This document shows positions 22,616 to 34,549 of a stretch of 64,000 nucleotides of DNA, in pieces (positions within the stretch are counted from its first letter, which is position 1; each line of letters starts with the position of its first letter). This DNA is from Avena insularis (taxonomy: Eukaryota > Streptophyta > Magnoliopsida > Poales > Poaceae): the NCBI GenBank assembly GCA_023614405.1, contig CM042685.1, forward strand, positions 234,029,661-234,093,660, in the 5' to 3' direction. The position numbers were made by a program, and so were the translations under genes. The notes under the pieces were generated by a model. The model saw only the letters and a list, made by a program, of their open reading frames with translations, had not been told where the DNA came from and searched no databases.

Positions 22616-24793
22616 TTACATAGTGATGTATCTAACACCCATGGAGTTCTGGTGTAGATCATGTTTTGCTCTAGGGAGAGTTTTAGTCAACGGATCTGCT
22701 ACATTGAGATCCGTATGTACTCTACAAATCTTTATATCTCCATCCTTGACATGCTCGCGGATGGAGTGAAACCGGCGCTTAATATGCTTGGAATGCTTGT
22801 GAGACCTTGGCTCTTTGGCATTGGCAATGGCACCATTGTTGTCACAATAGATCACCATTGGGTCCAACGCATTTGCAACCACTCCTAGTTCGGATATGAA
22901 CTCCTTCATCCAAACTGCTTCCTGAGCCGCTTGAAGCGACAACATATTAGATCCTCCGTTGTTGATCCCGCCACCACAGGTTGTTTGGAGCTCCTCCAAC
23001 TAACCGCTCCGCCATTCATGAGAAATACGTATCCGGATTGAGACTTAGAGTCATCCGGATCGGTGTCAAAGCTAGCGTTAACATAACACTTAGCGACGAG
23101 CTCTTCTTCACCTCCGTATACAAGAAACATATCCTTAGTTCTTCATAAGTACTTAAGGATATTCTTGACCGCTATCCAGTGTTCCGAACCTGGATCCGAT
23201 TGGTACCTACTAGTCAAACTAATAGCATGTGCCACATCCGGTCTTGTATATAGCATGGCGTACATTATAGAGCCTATGGATGAAGCATAGGGGACTTTGT
23301 CCATTATCTCTCTTTCTTCCGCCGTAGCCGGACTTTGAGTCTTACTCAATGTCGTGCCTTGTGTCATAGGTAAGAACCCCTTCTTACTATCTTCCATTTT
23401 AAACTTCTTTAAAATCTTATCAAGGTATGTACTTTGCGATAGCACTATTAGGCGCCTAGATCTATCTCTATAGATCTTTATGCCTAATATGTATGACGCT
23501 TCACCTAGGTCCTTCATTGAAAATTTGCTGTTTAGATAACTTTTAACACTGTTTAAAAGATCTATATCATTTCCGACCAATAATATGTCATCCACATATA
23601 ATATCAGAAATGCCACATTGCTCCCACTCACTTTCTTGTAAATACAAGCTTCTCCATAAGTTTGGACAAATCCAAACTCTTTGATCACCTCATCAAAGCA
23701 GAGATTCCAACTTCGTGATGTTTGCTTCAATCCATAGATGGATCGCTGAAGCTTGCACACCTTGTTAGCATCCTTAGGATAGACAAAACCCTTTGGTTGT
23801 ATCATATACAACTCTTCTTCAATATTACCATTGAGAAACGCGGTTTTGACATCCATGTGCCATATCTCATAATCGAAATATGCAACAATTGCTAACATAA
23901 TCCTAACTGAATTTAGCATCGCTACAGGAGAGAATGTCTCATCGCAGTCAACTCCTTGAATTTGTCAAAACCCCTTTGCGACAAGTCGAGCTTTATAGAC
24001 GGTTACATTACCATCAGCATCAGTTTTCCTTTTGAAAATCCATTTGTTCTCCACAGCCTTTCGGTCGTGAGGTAAGTCCACCAAGTTCCAAACTTGATTT
24101 TCATACATGGATTCCATCTCGGATTTCATGTCTTCTAACCATTTGTTGGAATCCGGACTCATCATCGCTTCTTCATATGTCGCAGGGTCATCATTTTCAT
24201 CAACCATGAAATTCATGATAGGATTTCCGTCTGACTCGGGGCTGCAGCGTGCACGTCTGCTAGACCTGCGAGGTTCGGTAGTACTCTCTTCGAGTTTCAT
24301 GATCATTATCATTAGTTCCCTCTTCAGCGGTGAAGCCAACTCTGAACAACTTCCGGCGCTACTCGCCATACTTTGAAGAGAAGGTTCGGTAACCTCTTGA
24401 GTTCTACCTTGAGCTACTCACACCTTTCGCGAGAAACTCTTTCTCTAGAAAGGATCCATTCTTGGAAACAAAAACTTTGCCCTCGGATCTATGATAGAAG
24501 GAATACCCAATAGTTTCCTTAGGGTATCCTATGAAGACGCATTTTTTCGCTTTGGGTTCGAGTTTATCCGGTTGAAGTTTCTTCACATAAACATCGCATC
24601 CCCAAACTTTAAGAAATGACATCTTAGGTTTGTTTCCAAACCAGAATTCATCTGATGTCTACATTCAGCGGATTTAGATGGTGCCCGATTTAAAGTGAAT
24701 GCAGCGGTTTCTAGTGCATAACCCCAAAATGACAAGCAAGTCCGTCGGAGACATCATAGATAGAACCATATCTAATAAAATGCGATTCGATGT
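22616..24793 (-). pseudogene. Copia integrase C-terminus, reverse transcriptase and RNase H (broken)
   Basis: Reading 5' to 3' on the minus strand: the end of the integrase and a linker (FLKVWGCDVYVKKLQP at 24622), the RT entry block (ENKWIFKRKTDADGNVTVYK), RT proper with LILYVDDILLVGND (YVDD catalytic pair intact) at 23143-23919, and RNase H with IYCDNNGAIANAKEP and the closing block HTDLNVADPLTKTLP at 22616-22999. Damage: frameshifts near 24640-24800, 24400 and 22960, and TGA codons in place of Arg just before 23919 and at 23143 (GF*QIQG and KYL*RTKD), both consistent with CGA to TGA. Catalytic residues are largely kept, so decay is recent to moderate. Confidence 0.85.
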
Positions 24794-26581
24794 TCAGACA
24801 CACCATTTATTTGTGGTGTTCGGCAGTGTGAGTTGTGAAACAATTCCACACTCTTTCATGTGAGTGCTAAACTCGTAACTTAGATACTCACCTCCACGGT
24901 CGGACCGTAGAAATTTGATCTTTCTATTACGATGATTTTCCACTTCATTATGAAATTCCTTGAACTTTTCAACGGTTTCAGACTTGTGTTTCATCAAGTA
25001 GATATAACCGTATCTACTCAAATCATCCGTGAAAGTAACAAAATAACGATATCCACCTCGCGGCGACACACTCATTGGACCACATACATCAGAATGTATG
25101 ATTTCCAATAAATCTGTCGCCCGTTCCATTGAACCGAAAAATGGCGTTCTAGTCATCTTGCCCATAAGGCATGGCTCACATGTATCAAATGATTCAAAAT
25201 CAAGTGATTCCAAAAGTCCATCCGAATTGAGCTTCTTCATGCGTTTAATGCCAATATGACCTAGATGGCAGTGCCACATATATGCGGATATATCATCATT
25301 TAGTTTAATCCTTTTAGCATCAACATTATGAATATGTGTAACATTATTATCGAGATCCAATAGAAATAAACCATTCATCATCGGTGCATGAACATAAAAG
25401 ATTTCATTCATATAAATAGAACAACCATTGTTCTCGGATTTAAATGAATAACCACTTCGCATCAAACACGATCCAGATACAATGTTCATGCTCAGTGCAG
25501 GCACCAGATAACAATTATTCAAGTTTATAACTAATACCGACGGCAAATGGAGAGGTAGCGTTCCGACGGCGATCACATCAACGCTTGATCCATTGCCGAC
25601 ACGCATCTTGACCTCACTCCTTGCTAGCGGTCGCTTGTTCCGCAGCCCCTGATTCGAGTTACAAATATTAGCAACTGAACCGGTATCAAATACCCAGGTG
25701 CTACTGCGAGCACTAGTCAAGTACACATCAATAACATGTATATCATATATACCTTTGTTTGCCTTGCCGGCCTTCTTGTCTACCAAATACTTGGGGCAGT
25801 TGCGCTTCCAGTGGCCAGTCCCCTTACAATAGTAGCACTCGGTATCAGACTTAGGTCCAACTCGGGGTTTCTTTTCAGGCACGGCAACCAGCTTGCCGCC
25901 CTTACTTCCCTTCCGTTTTCCCTTCTTGTCTTTCTTGAAACCAGTGTTCCTATTGATCATCAACACTTGATGTTCCTTTTTTATCTCCACTTCTGTAGTT
26001 TTAAGCATTGACAGAAGCTTGGGGAGAGACTTCTTCATGCCTTGCATATTATAGTTCATCACGAAGCTCTTATAGCTAGGTGGCAGAGACTGCATAACAC
26101 GATGGATGCCTAAGTCAATGGGAATCGTTATTCCCACGGACACAAGCTTATCGGCGTAACCCGACATCTTGAGTACATGCTCACTAATGGACCCTTGCTC
26201 TTCCATCATGCTGCTAAAGAACTTTTCTGAAGCGTTGTAGCTCTCTACAGCAGCATGTGTGTCGAAAATCATTTTCAACTCACCCATTGTATTAAATGCA
26301 TTGTCGTTTTCGAAACGCTTTCGAAGTTCCGGCTCTAGCCCATACAATATGCCGCAATGAACTAAGTTGTGGTCCTCCTGACGAGTCTGATAGACATTCT
26401 TCTCCTCGTCAGGGGCATCCTCAAAAGGTGGGGGGCCTAGCGGCACTTCTAGCACATATTGCTTTTGTGCAGCAGAGAGGAGAATCCTCAAATTCATGGC
26501 CCATTCGGTAAAGTTGCTACCGTTCGTTGCAAGTTTCTCTTTCTCCATGAACACATTGAAATTAAAAGCAGGTGGTGCCAT
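24794..26581 (-). CDS. Copia gag-protease-integrase polyprotein, N-terminal 595 codons (truncated by frameshift)
   Basis: This is the longest undamaged stretch of the minus-strand Copia polyprotein. Order: gag (residues about 1-240, with LVHCGILYGLEPELRKRFEN), a Lys-rich tail, a CCHC zinc knuckle at 249-262 (CYYCKGTGHWKRNC), aspartic protease with WVFDTG at 297-301, the pre-integrase zinc region (WHCHLGH near 436-442, then CEPC near 468-471), and the integrase core with HSDVCGP and TFTDDLSRYG. The frame fails after QLTLPNTTNKWCV, where the family expects GTPQCNGVSERRNR, so the last integrase acidic residue is out of frame. The start MAPPAFNFNVF corresponds to the gag start of the relative at 52546 (MAAPTINFNVF). 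Made as RNA from the LTR at 27630-29285. Confidence 0.88.
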   Translation of the reverse strand: MAPPAFNFNVFMEKEKLATNGSNFTEWAMNLRILLSAAQKQYVLEVPLGPPPFEDAPDEEKNVYQTRQEDHNLVHCGILYGLEPELRKRFENDNAFNTMGELKMIFDTHAAVESYNASEKFFSSMMEEQGSISEHVLKMSGYADKLVSVGITIPIDLGIHRVMQSLPPSYKSFVMNYNMQGMKKSLPKLLSMLKTTEVEIKKEHQVLMINRNTGFKKDKKGKRKGSKGGKLVAVPEKKPRVGPKSDTECYYCKGTGHWKRNCPKYLVDKKAGKANKGIYDIHVIDVYLTSARSSTWVFDTGSVANICNSNQGLRNKRPLARSEVKMRVGNGSSVDVIAVGTLPLHLPSVLVINLNNCYLVPALSMNIVSGSCLMRSGYSFKSENNGCSIYMNEIFYVHAPMMNGLFLLDLDNNVTHIHNVDAKRIKLNDDISAYMWHCHLGHIGIKRMKKLNSDGLLESLDFESFDTCEPCLMGKMTRTPFFGSMERATDLLEIIHSDVCGPMSVSPRGGYRYFVTFTDDLSRYGYIYLMKHKSETVEKFKEFHNEVENHRNRKIKFLRSDRGGEYLSYEFSTHMKECGIVSQLTLPNTTNKWCV

Positions 26582-27616
26582 CTACAACAGAATTTGTAAA
26601 GTTTAGACTGATTTTATGATAGATCGAGTTCAACTAATCCATATTACGAATGAACTCCCATTCAAAAACGACATCCCTCGTGCCTTTCTGGTGATTACAT
26701 GAACCAAATCCACTACACCAAGTCCGATCATCACGTGAGTCGGTGTAGCTTCAAAGGCAAGCATCAAATGGGCATCATATCTACTATATGACTCATGCTT
26801 AACCTTTCGGTCCGTGTTCGAGGCCGTATGCATACATGCTAGGCTGTAAGTTAGAACCTTAGTATTGGCGTGTGTAACTGTTTTACACCGAAATATGGTC
26901 GTGGATCCAAGAACACCCGATCATCACGTGATGTCTTGGAGCGAAAACATAATCTGTGCATACTAAAGGAAGAACACATTCTTATCTTGATATTTAAAAG
27001 AGGGATCATCTTATTATGCTAACAAAGCGCTAAACAAGCAATATAAGATGCTATCAAACATCACATGTTTATTAGTGAAATGATATGGTTCCCGCATATG
27101 ATCTCTATCATGTGCACCGTGGTATGATCACTATCGTACCTTTGTGTGTAAATCCAAGGTCTATGGAGTTTACACGCTATGTGTGTTGTAAGAGTATCAT
27201 CTCATACTTCTACTTACAACATCACCATATCATAACACTAGCCTAGCAACAATCTAAACTAGACGCCTCTAATTTATCCATTGCAAGTTTTACGTGGCTT
27301 AGGGATTTCGAGATAGAACCGTTCTTACCTACGAACATGAACCACAACGAGGATAACCAAATTGTTGACAACTCGTTGAAAAATAGATATTGGCTATAGT
27401 AGGAGAGACAGACACCTGCTAGCCACTTATGCAAACTAGTTGCATGTCAAGCGTGGAACAGGTCTCATGTGCGAGGACATGTAAAGTTTGTCCGGGCCGC
27501 TTCATCCCACTATGCCACCAATATCCAAAATTACAACTAAGGAGCAACAACATGATCATCATCGCCCACATACTCATATGTTTACTACCCGTGTAAAGCA
27601 TCTACGCATAGATCCA
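26582..27616 (-). other. Untranslated leader of the minus-strand Copia
   Basis: About 1 kb between PBS and gag ATG with no ORF of note. It shares patches with the leaders of the two Angela-like elements, for example the complement of GATGATCGG...GTGGATTTGGTTC, near 26695-26735. Confidence 0.75.
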
Positions 27617-27628
27617 GCTCTGATACCA
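27617..27628 (-). other. Primer binding site of the minus-strand Copia
   Basis: Minus-strand TGGTATCAGAGC, one base from the LTR end. Confidence 0.9.
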
Positions 27629-27629
27629 C

Positions 27630-29285
27630 TATAGGGTTCGCAGCATAGAAAACAAAAAATTTCCTACGATGGGAACTATGTACCAAGATCTATCTACTAG
27701 ATACAAACAACGGGCGGATGTATATCCGTAGAGAACATACCCTTGAAGACCGACAAAGCTTAACGAGTTCAACTCGTGGTTGATGTAGACGATCTCTTGC
27801 CGATCTCAAGATCGAGAGGAAGTCCTAGCGCCGCAAAGCAGCAGCGCATCCATGCTCGCACACACATACAAGACATCGAGCAACCTCCGCCTCCTCGCTC
27901 TAGCGATGCAGCGGAAGCACAACCCTTTCTTGCCGAATAGCCACCGGGAACATGTATCTCGCTAGTCCGAAACCATGAGGGATAAATTCTAGAGGGGGAG
28001 AGAGATCCTTCACGAGGAGGTGTGAGTGAGAGAGAGGAGAGGGGGTGCCTTTTATAGGAGGAGGGGGGCACCCAAGGGGGTGGCCGCCGGCCATGGGGCT
28101 GCCCCCTCCCCTCCTTCATTCATGTGGGTGGACAATCCACTCACAAAATGGCCCTCAAATCCCTCCACTCAAAATCCCACTCAAACTTGCTATTAAATTT
28201 CCACCAAATTTAATGCAAACTCTCATTAAATAAAACTCTTTTATTTTATTCAGAATTTTGTCAATTACTTTAATGACAAACATTCACAAATAACCCCTTG
28301 CTAGAATTCCATTTCACATGCATAACCTCTTTATGCAATTTCACCCGAAAACCTGTTTCGGTATCTAGTGAAATAAATTCCTGTGCTTGTTTATTCTTTT
28401 GGCATGAAACATTTGCTCCAATTGGATGTTAGTGTCCCTTAAAAGTGTCACCCTACGGTTCGCGAATAATGCGGACATGATCGAGACCCTTCTCCGATCA
28501 ATAATCAGTAGCGGGACCTGGAGATCCATACTGACTCCCACACATTCAACGATGACTTTTCCTGTGATCGTCGGAACCTTTTACGCTTGTATCTTAATCC
28601 CTTTGTTTCACGATATGTTACATGTCCGAGATTCGATCATCGGTATCTCCATACCTAGTTTGATCTCGTTACTGACATGCACTCTTTTCTCGTTCCCGTG
28701 ATATAACATTCTAGTGATCAAATCACTTGCTTGCAAGCTAACCAATGTGATATCACCGAGAGGTCCCAGAGTATATCTATCTATCATCGGGATGAACAAA
28801 TTCCACTCTTGATCCATGGTTCTTAACATAACACTTTAGTAGCTTTGAAGCCATCTTTATAATCACCCAGTTACGGTGTGACGTTTGATGTCAACAAGAA
28901 ACTCTTCCGGTGTTAGTGATTGGCATGATCTCATGGTCTAAGGATTAAGACTACTTCGTAAGTTGTTTATAGCAATATAAACTCAATGACTTTGATCGTA
29001 ATGCTATACTTCGGATGAATGTTCATCACACCATTACACTAATGTTGTGATCTCGTTATTAACAACATCCAATGTCTATGATCAGGAAACTGTGATCATC
29101 TTGTTAATCAACGAACAAGTTTATGAGAGAGGCATAACTAGGAACTTTCTGTTTGTTTATTAAACACACATGTATTAACGTTTCCGTATTAATACAATTA
29201 TATCATGCAAAATAAACATCTATCATATAATTGGAATACACATAATAAACATTTTATTATTCCCTCTCAGGGCATATTCCCTTTA
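27630..29285 (-). repeat. 5' LTR of the minus-strand Copia
   Basis: 1,656 bp. Both terminal dinucleotides have changed: the plus-strand ends read TA...TA instead of TG...CA, whereas the 3' LTR keeps TG...CA. Integration requires intact ends, so the changes post-date insertion. Confidence 0.9.
28050..28056 (-). promoter_or_regulatory. TATA box in the minus-strand Copia 5' LTR
   Basis: Minus-strand TATAAAA in CCTATAAAAGGCACCCC, identical to the box at 12601-12607. It is placed to start the genomic RNA of the element. Confidence 0.6.
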
Positions 29286-29290
29286 GAGCA
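29286..29290. repeat. Target-site duplication GAGCA, right copy
   Basis: Follows the mutated LTR end CCCTTTA and is followed by GCCCCGGCTAAAGACC, the continuation of the LARD LTR. Confidence 0.92.
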
Positions 29291-32200
29291 GCCCCGGCTA
29301 AAGACCACAAACTACGAGTTAAGCCCCAGCGATTGGGGTAGTGTGGTTGCACGGATAAATTGTTACGGTAAAGGCGTAGAACATCCCTTCTCTTTCTATT
29401 GATTGAATTTCTCTTCATCCTCCTCATATCTTCTTTAGTAAAAACTCCACTTGGAAACGATGCCTCTTTCCAAGGGTTTTATTTTGAAAACTTTGTAATA
29501 GGGTAAAACCCAAAATAGTTTTAGCACTGAATTTTCCATTGGCTCCAAGAGGGAAGATGCTAAGCATCTTAGCCTCGATCTAAAGGGGTAAAAATGGGTG
29601 TCAATATGGTAGGTGTCCTAATGGACACTCATCCATAACTTGGAGGATCCATGTTACTCACGCCTTTTATTTGAAACAAACTATGCATTTAATCATGAGA
29701 TTCATAGACGAGATATAAAACAATTGATAAACAGGAATAGGTTAATATAGGAGTTCAGGAATGGTGGCTTTCCTGTGACCAGCGAGATGTCCCTTGCCTT
29801 CTTTAGAATACCAGAAAACCAATCATAACAATAAGTATAACCCAATGCTTCCTTCTCCACGGAGTCTCGCAAACGCAACTATCGCCATTATCGAGCATAC
29901 ATGCAAACAAACAACACCCCAATCAATACAAGGCATACAAGCATAAAACCAAACAGAATACAAAGAATAATTACAAGGTATGTGACAGTAGAATGTTGGA
30001 TGATTGGTTGATAATATTAGTCAAAGATTTGGAGGCCGTAGGGAAAGGATCCCTGTGGATTTATAGTCTATGAACTATCTAAGAGAGGGGTTTTTGACCA
30101 AGGGTTTGATTTGTATAATACCATTGTATAAAAATAATACCATCATATAGGTATTGATACAATGAATTCAATAGAAGTGGTTTCACTATTTTATTAATTT
30201 CCATTGATTTATGATGAGTTTTATAGTAGATAATATTCTAGGTTTAGGAAATAATTCACCAGAACTGTTCTGGAGTTCCAAAAATTATTTCCTTGGGTGA
30301 GTAGGTAGTATTTAGTGAAATGATTCAAGAGGTGTTGGAATCACCTCAAAACAATTAGCAAAATGGCCTTGATAAATTCCCAAAGTCAATACTGGATGGG
30401 ATTTGTCGTTTTCACCACATTTAAATACAGAAGCTTTTTAGGTGATTCCAATGACAAATGTTAGGTACTTAAGATACCCTTCAGTAGAAATTGGAATCAA
30501 ACTTTTTGGAGTTATATAGCTACTGTTATGAATTTATTGGTGAATAAACCATACATATAACAGTTTAATTCACCACAATTCAATAGAGGTTCATAAAATT
30601 ATGGGCTACTGGATTTTGAAATATGTTGATATATATGTGTACTGGGAGTTGGAATTAGGTCAAAACCTCATTTTGTTTGACCGAGGGAATTTTATAAAGG
30701 CAGAAAAGTCTTGGTTTTGTTATTTTTGCTACCAGCAAACTAGGAAGGAAAAGATTAAAGGGGCAGTGGGACTTGCAATTTATGGATTATACCTTACAGT
30801 ACAAATTGGTTTAAGGTCATTTGGATTAATAAAACTCTCTAGAGATAATTATTAGTGAACTGGACATATCTGATTAGATGATTTATCATCTTTATTCTAA
30901 TCCTCAATTTAGTCCAGAACCAAGTCTACCTGTTTGTAAAGACATACAGGGACCAAAGAAAAATAGTATCTAAATATTTATAGGTGGTTTCCATTTTATT
31001 TTGCAATTAAACCTTAGGTCTAATTTCCAGATCTTAGAGAAAATGGTTAAATCCAAGTGGTGGCGGGCTAGATCCACAGCGGAAATGGGCCGCAGGAGGG
31101 ATTCGGCCCACCCGGGGCGGCGACGCGCACTAGATTTGCGGTTTAAAGCTGGAAGGCGGGGTCGGCCTGTCAGTGACCATCGGTGACGAAGGGGTACGGG
31201 AGGCCTCAAACCGTTGGATTAGAAGGGGATCGGACGGCCACGACGCTCTCTTCAACCTTGCGCAGGGAGCGGTGGCGGAAACCCTTACAAAGGAGAGATG
31301 GGGTCAGGGGAAGGCTTACCGATGGGGGAAAGGGGCCGTAGAGGGTGCAGGTGGACGCGATCAGCGATGGGGATCACACGGAGGGTCGGCTTTGACCGGT
31401 TCCACAACGGGGAGGTGCCCCCACGACGGCAACCAAAGGGAGTGCGACGAAGCTTGACGGCGAAGCCTCCAGGGTGGCTGCATGTTGAAGAAAAGCACGA
31501 GGTTAGCTTCAGAGGGGCAAGGGGAGTTCGGGGAAAGTACATGCAGAGGGAGGGAGCAAGATGAGAGGGAGCTTTGCTTGCAAGAAGAGGGGAGGCTGAA
31601 GCTCCTTTATTCTTCTCCCTCGAGCAGGGCAGGGCAAGAGGAAGGGAGAGGTTGTCCTGGGGTGTGAGTGGAGAGGAGAGGGGGCAAATGAGCTGAAGGG
31701 AGGGTTGCTGGGTGGCCTGTGGGCTTATAAGCCAAGGGACATGGTGTATGGTGCACCAAGCTCATTCATGGCTAGGGATTGGTCCATGGCCTTTCCATTG
31801 GCTGCCAGGGGGGTGGAGAGGGTGTGTGCGACCCTTTGGTCGAGTGCTGAATGGAGAAGTGGGTGGTGCCGCTGCTGCCTCTCTTATTGTTATACTTTTA
31901 TTAAGATGGGGTATCTCTCTCTTAAGCATAAGGTACAAAGAGGGGAGGGTGCTGGGTGGTGGTGGGACCAACAGCTCGACCAGAGAGTGGAGGGAGGGGT
32001 GGTGTGGCTGCTGCCCCTTTTATTATGAAGATCTTTAGGACATGCCCCTCTCTCTCTTACAAACACAAGGGGACAAAGAGGAGGGGATATACAGAAGCTA
32101 GGGCTACAATAGGTGGTCGACCAAAGGGGTGTGTGCTTCTAAAGAAGGTTGCTTGACAAGTTTGGAGAAAGTGGGATTTGGTTTGAATCAAGTTTTGTTT

Positions 32201-34333
32201 GGTTTAGCAAAATTGATCATATGGATGCTTGTGAAGGAGTTTGAAAATTTTGCATTGGGCAAAGTGTGGAAATAGTACTGGTAGATAGAGGAGGTTAAAT
32301 AATCCTTTCAAGATTTAAACGGGATTTTTCTAGAGAGTATAACCCCATTTAAATGCACTTATTCAAAAAGTGCAGAAGTAGCTTATGGAAGCTAAGATGA
32401 TATTTTTACATTGGGAAAGCTTGGTTTTTGCTGTTATATGGTCCTAAATACCATATTACACATTGGAGAATTTTATTTGAATTTATTGAGATGGAAAATT
32501 ATTTCTAGGGAATTATTTCTTATTTCTGCCAATTAAGAAAAAGGGCAAAAAGAAATAATAAAGAATCTCAAAAATAGTTATTTTTGAGTTGGAAATATGG
32601 GATATGATAAATAGGCATCAAATGTGCCTTGAGTTGGCGAGGTGATTTGGTGAAAAACAGACTTGCCTTTATAGACAAATATTTTGAGAATTTAGTAAGA
32701 AAGGGAAATTAAATAGCTTAATAATCCAGATAATTATGGGAAATTATTTGGGGATGCTTATATCCAAGGTAGATGATGTATACATAGAATATATAACAAT
32801 ATCACCTTGGGTATTGACAAACAAGAGGTACTCTTGGAAGAAGGGATTGATTTGAGGATCTAGGGTTTTGTTATTTTCATACCTCCTAAACAGGGTTGGA
32901 TTAGGGAACTCAGAGCTCACCTAGGTACAAGGGGTATATGGATAGATAGACAAAGTTATATAGATGACCATGGAAGTAAGAGTTGGGTTTGTTTGCATTT
33001 GAGGTGATCTAGAAGAGATGGCAAACTTTGTTGATAATAAGGCTGCCATAGCAGATACATCAGGTAGCCTCCTAAACCATGTGGGTCTAAGAAGCACAAG
33101 GCTCCAATGGAAACAAGTGAAGTTTGGGTTGATAGGACATGATTATTATATCATAACCAAGCAAAGAGTTGGTCAATGGGAGGTGGCATATATATGTGAG
33201 CTTCTGCCAAAGTAGGCAAGATGATAAGATTTGCAGAAAAGATTATTATTTTGACTACAAAACCATCAGGGATTAGTGGGAATTAGAATAGCTTAGCCAA
33301 GGGGAAGAGTGGGATTTGGTAGTACTAAATATGTACTACAATATGGTTCAAGTACATTCTCAAGAATGCACATAGGTTGACAAATCTAGAGCTCCAAAAA
33401 TTGAATCTAGATAAGAAATCCAGACAGCCATTTTGGCAGATTTGGGGAGTTTGACTAGTATGCAAGAGGGAAACATTTGAGAGAGTGGCAAGGGTTTATC
33501 ATTTCCATCAAGTGGTTGATGTTGGGGTATAGATTGAAAAGAGGGTATTCATGCTTGGTTTGGGCCTCTACTAAGTTGGAAACTATCAGGAGTGATTTAA
33601 CCCTAGATTGATCTGATTAGGAGATGGGATGGTCACTTAAGTGGCTTGGGTTGATCCAGATTTGGATGCTTAGTCTGAGATAGATGATCACAAACAAATA
33701 TTGAGGCCTAGGGGATGAGCTACTAGATTATCTCACTCTAGTTCCTAAGCAAACAAGGCAATCAACAGATCAAGGCAATTCATCAGACAGCAGGTCAAGC
33801 CAATTCATCTTATCAAGCTTATCCAACTACTACTAGGGTTACCATCAAGCCTAGCTAGAGGTAAGGATGGGTATTTTGAGTTGGGTGTGATTTTAAAGGA
33901 GGTAAGGATCATATTGGTATTCCTACCAAGATGGGAATGAAAAGCTTTTTAATAAAGGTTTTGGAAAAACCTAGGGGTAAGAGTAGCTAGGAGTTCTATC
34001 TTGAAAACATAAGGAGATTATATATAGGTTTCCATAGTTTTGATAATAGAATCTAGTAAAGTATTTTGTTGTGTCAAAGTCATCTTGGCTCAGGTTTTGA
34101 AATGCCAGAACATTTGAGAATATGAAGGATGAGCCAAGACATCTCTTTTGTAAAATAGCTTTTGTAAACTAGTGTTGAGGTGAGAAGTATATTACTTGAT
34201 ACATAAACAGTTGCATGAGCATAAGCAAACAAGTAAGCAAACATTGCAACATATAACAAGAAAAAGTTTTTGTTCCCCCTGATTTTTGCCTTTTTGGACA
34301 TTAAATTAAGGTTGCTGAAATTGGGATGTTACA
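29291..34333 (-). repeat. LARD LTR copy 3, right part
   Basis: Continues the LTR from 12178 and ends GGGATGTTACA. With the left part it makes a 6.12-kb LTR, the only full-length one in the window. It includes a GC-rich block at about 31040-32140 and the 1,525-bp segment missing from copy 2. ORFs in the GC-rich block overlap on both strands and show no recognised domain. Confidence 0.85.
31411..32935. other. 1,525-bp LTR segment absent from LARD LTR copy 2
   Basis: The segment starts GGAGGTGCCCCC and ends GGTACAAGGGGT. No terminal inverted repeats or target duplication bracket it, so it is more likely original LTR sequence deleted from copy 2 than an insertion here. It is GC-rich and purine-biased at first, then AT-rich from about 32160. 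No protein domain seen. Confidence 0.65.
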
Positions 34334-34549
34334 CCACTGATTTGCGGTGCTAGGAATTGTTCTCGATCTTGAGATCGGCAAGCATTTGTCTACATCATCC
34401 ACGAGTATAACCTCGTTAAATTTTGTCGGTCCACAAGGGTATGTTCTCTATGGATGTATATCCACCCATTGCTTGTATCTAGTAGATAGATCTTGGTACT
34501 TAGTTGTTCCCATCATAGGAAAATTTTTTCTATGTTGTGAACCCTACAT
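34334..34549 (+). repeat. Truncated end of an old Copia LTR
   Basis: It matches, with clear divergence, the terminal 200 bp of the minus-strand Copia LTR read in the opposite direction: CTCGATCTTGAGATCGGCAAG, CTAGTAGATAGATCTTGGTAC and the end TTGTGAACCCTACA. Only the 3' end of the LTR is left, and the LARD LTR abuts it. It may be the site the LARD array inserted into. Confidence 0.7.

Larger units (their letters stand above)
12179..29285 (-). mobile_element. Complete minus-strand Copia element (Angela/BARE/WIS lineage), itself split by a second Copia
   Basis: Without the nested insertion the element is about 8.36 kb. It has two LTRs of about 1,656 bp, a tRNA-Met PBS, a gag-protease-integrase-RT-RNase H polyprotein in Copia order and a purine tract. 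LTRs on the minus strand start TGAAGGGAATATGCCC. A 5-bp target duplication GAGCA flanks it. LTR divergence is around 3% by eye over the first 450 bp. The polyprotein is broken by frameshifts and nonsense codons, so this copy is probably not autonomous now. Confidence 0.92.
1..34333 (-). mobile_element. LARD-like non-autonomous Gypsy derivative, tandem LTR-internal-LTR-internal-LTR form, split by nested Copia elements
   Basis: The same long sequence block recurs three times with two short internal domains between. Each LTR reads TG...CA on the plus strand (start TGTCTGTGGCACC, end GGGATGTTACA). A tRNA-Met type PBS (TGGTATCAGAGC on the minus strand) and a purine tract (AAGGGGGAAAGT on the minus strand) flank each internal domain, so the element lies on the minus strand. 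LTRs of about 6.1 kb against an internal of about 2.55 kb without gag, protease, RT or integrase is the LARD architecture, known from barley Sukkula (reported LTR about 4.5 kb, internal about 3.5 kb). The three-LTR arrangement is best explained by unequal recombination between LTRs. The left end lies outside the window, so its target duplication cannot be seen. Family name is inferred. Confidence 0.8.

Noticed and set aside
31173..32156. Cluster of overlapping ORFs on both strands in the LARD LTR
   Set aside because: Overlapping frames on both strands in a GC-rich block are expected by chance; no domain, and the region is part of the LTR.
31411..32935. The extra 1.5 kb in LARD LTR 3 as an inserted transposon
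   Set aside because: No terminal inverted repeats, TG...CA ends or flanking duplication; filler DNA in the partner LTR favours a deletion there.
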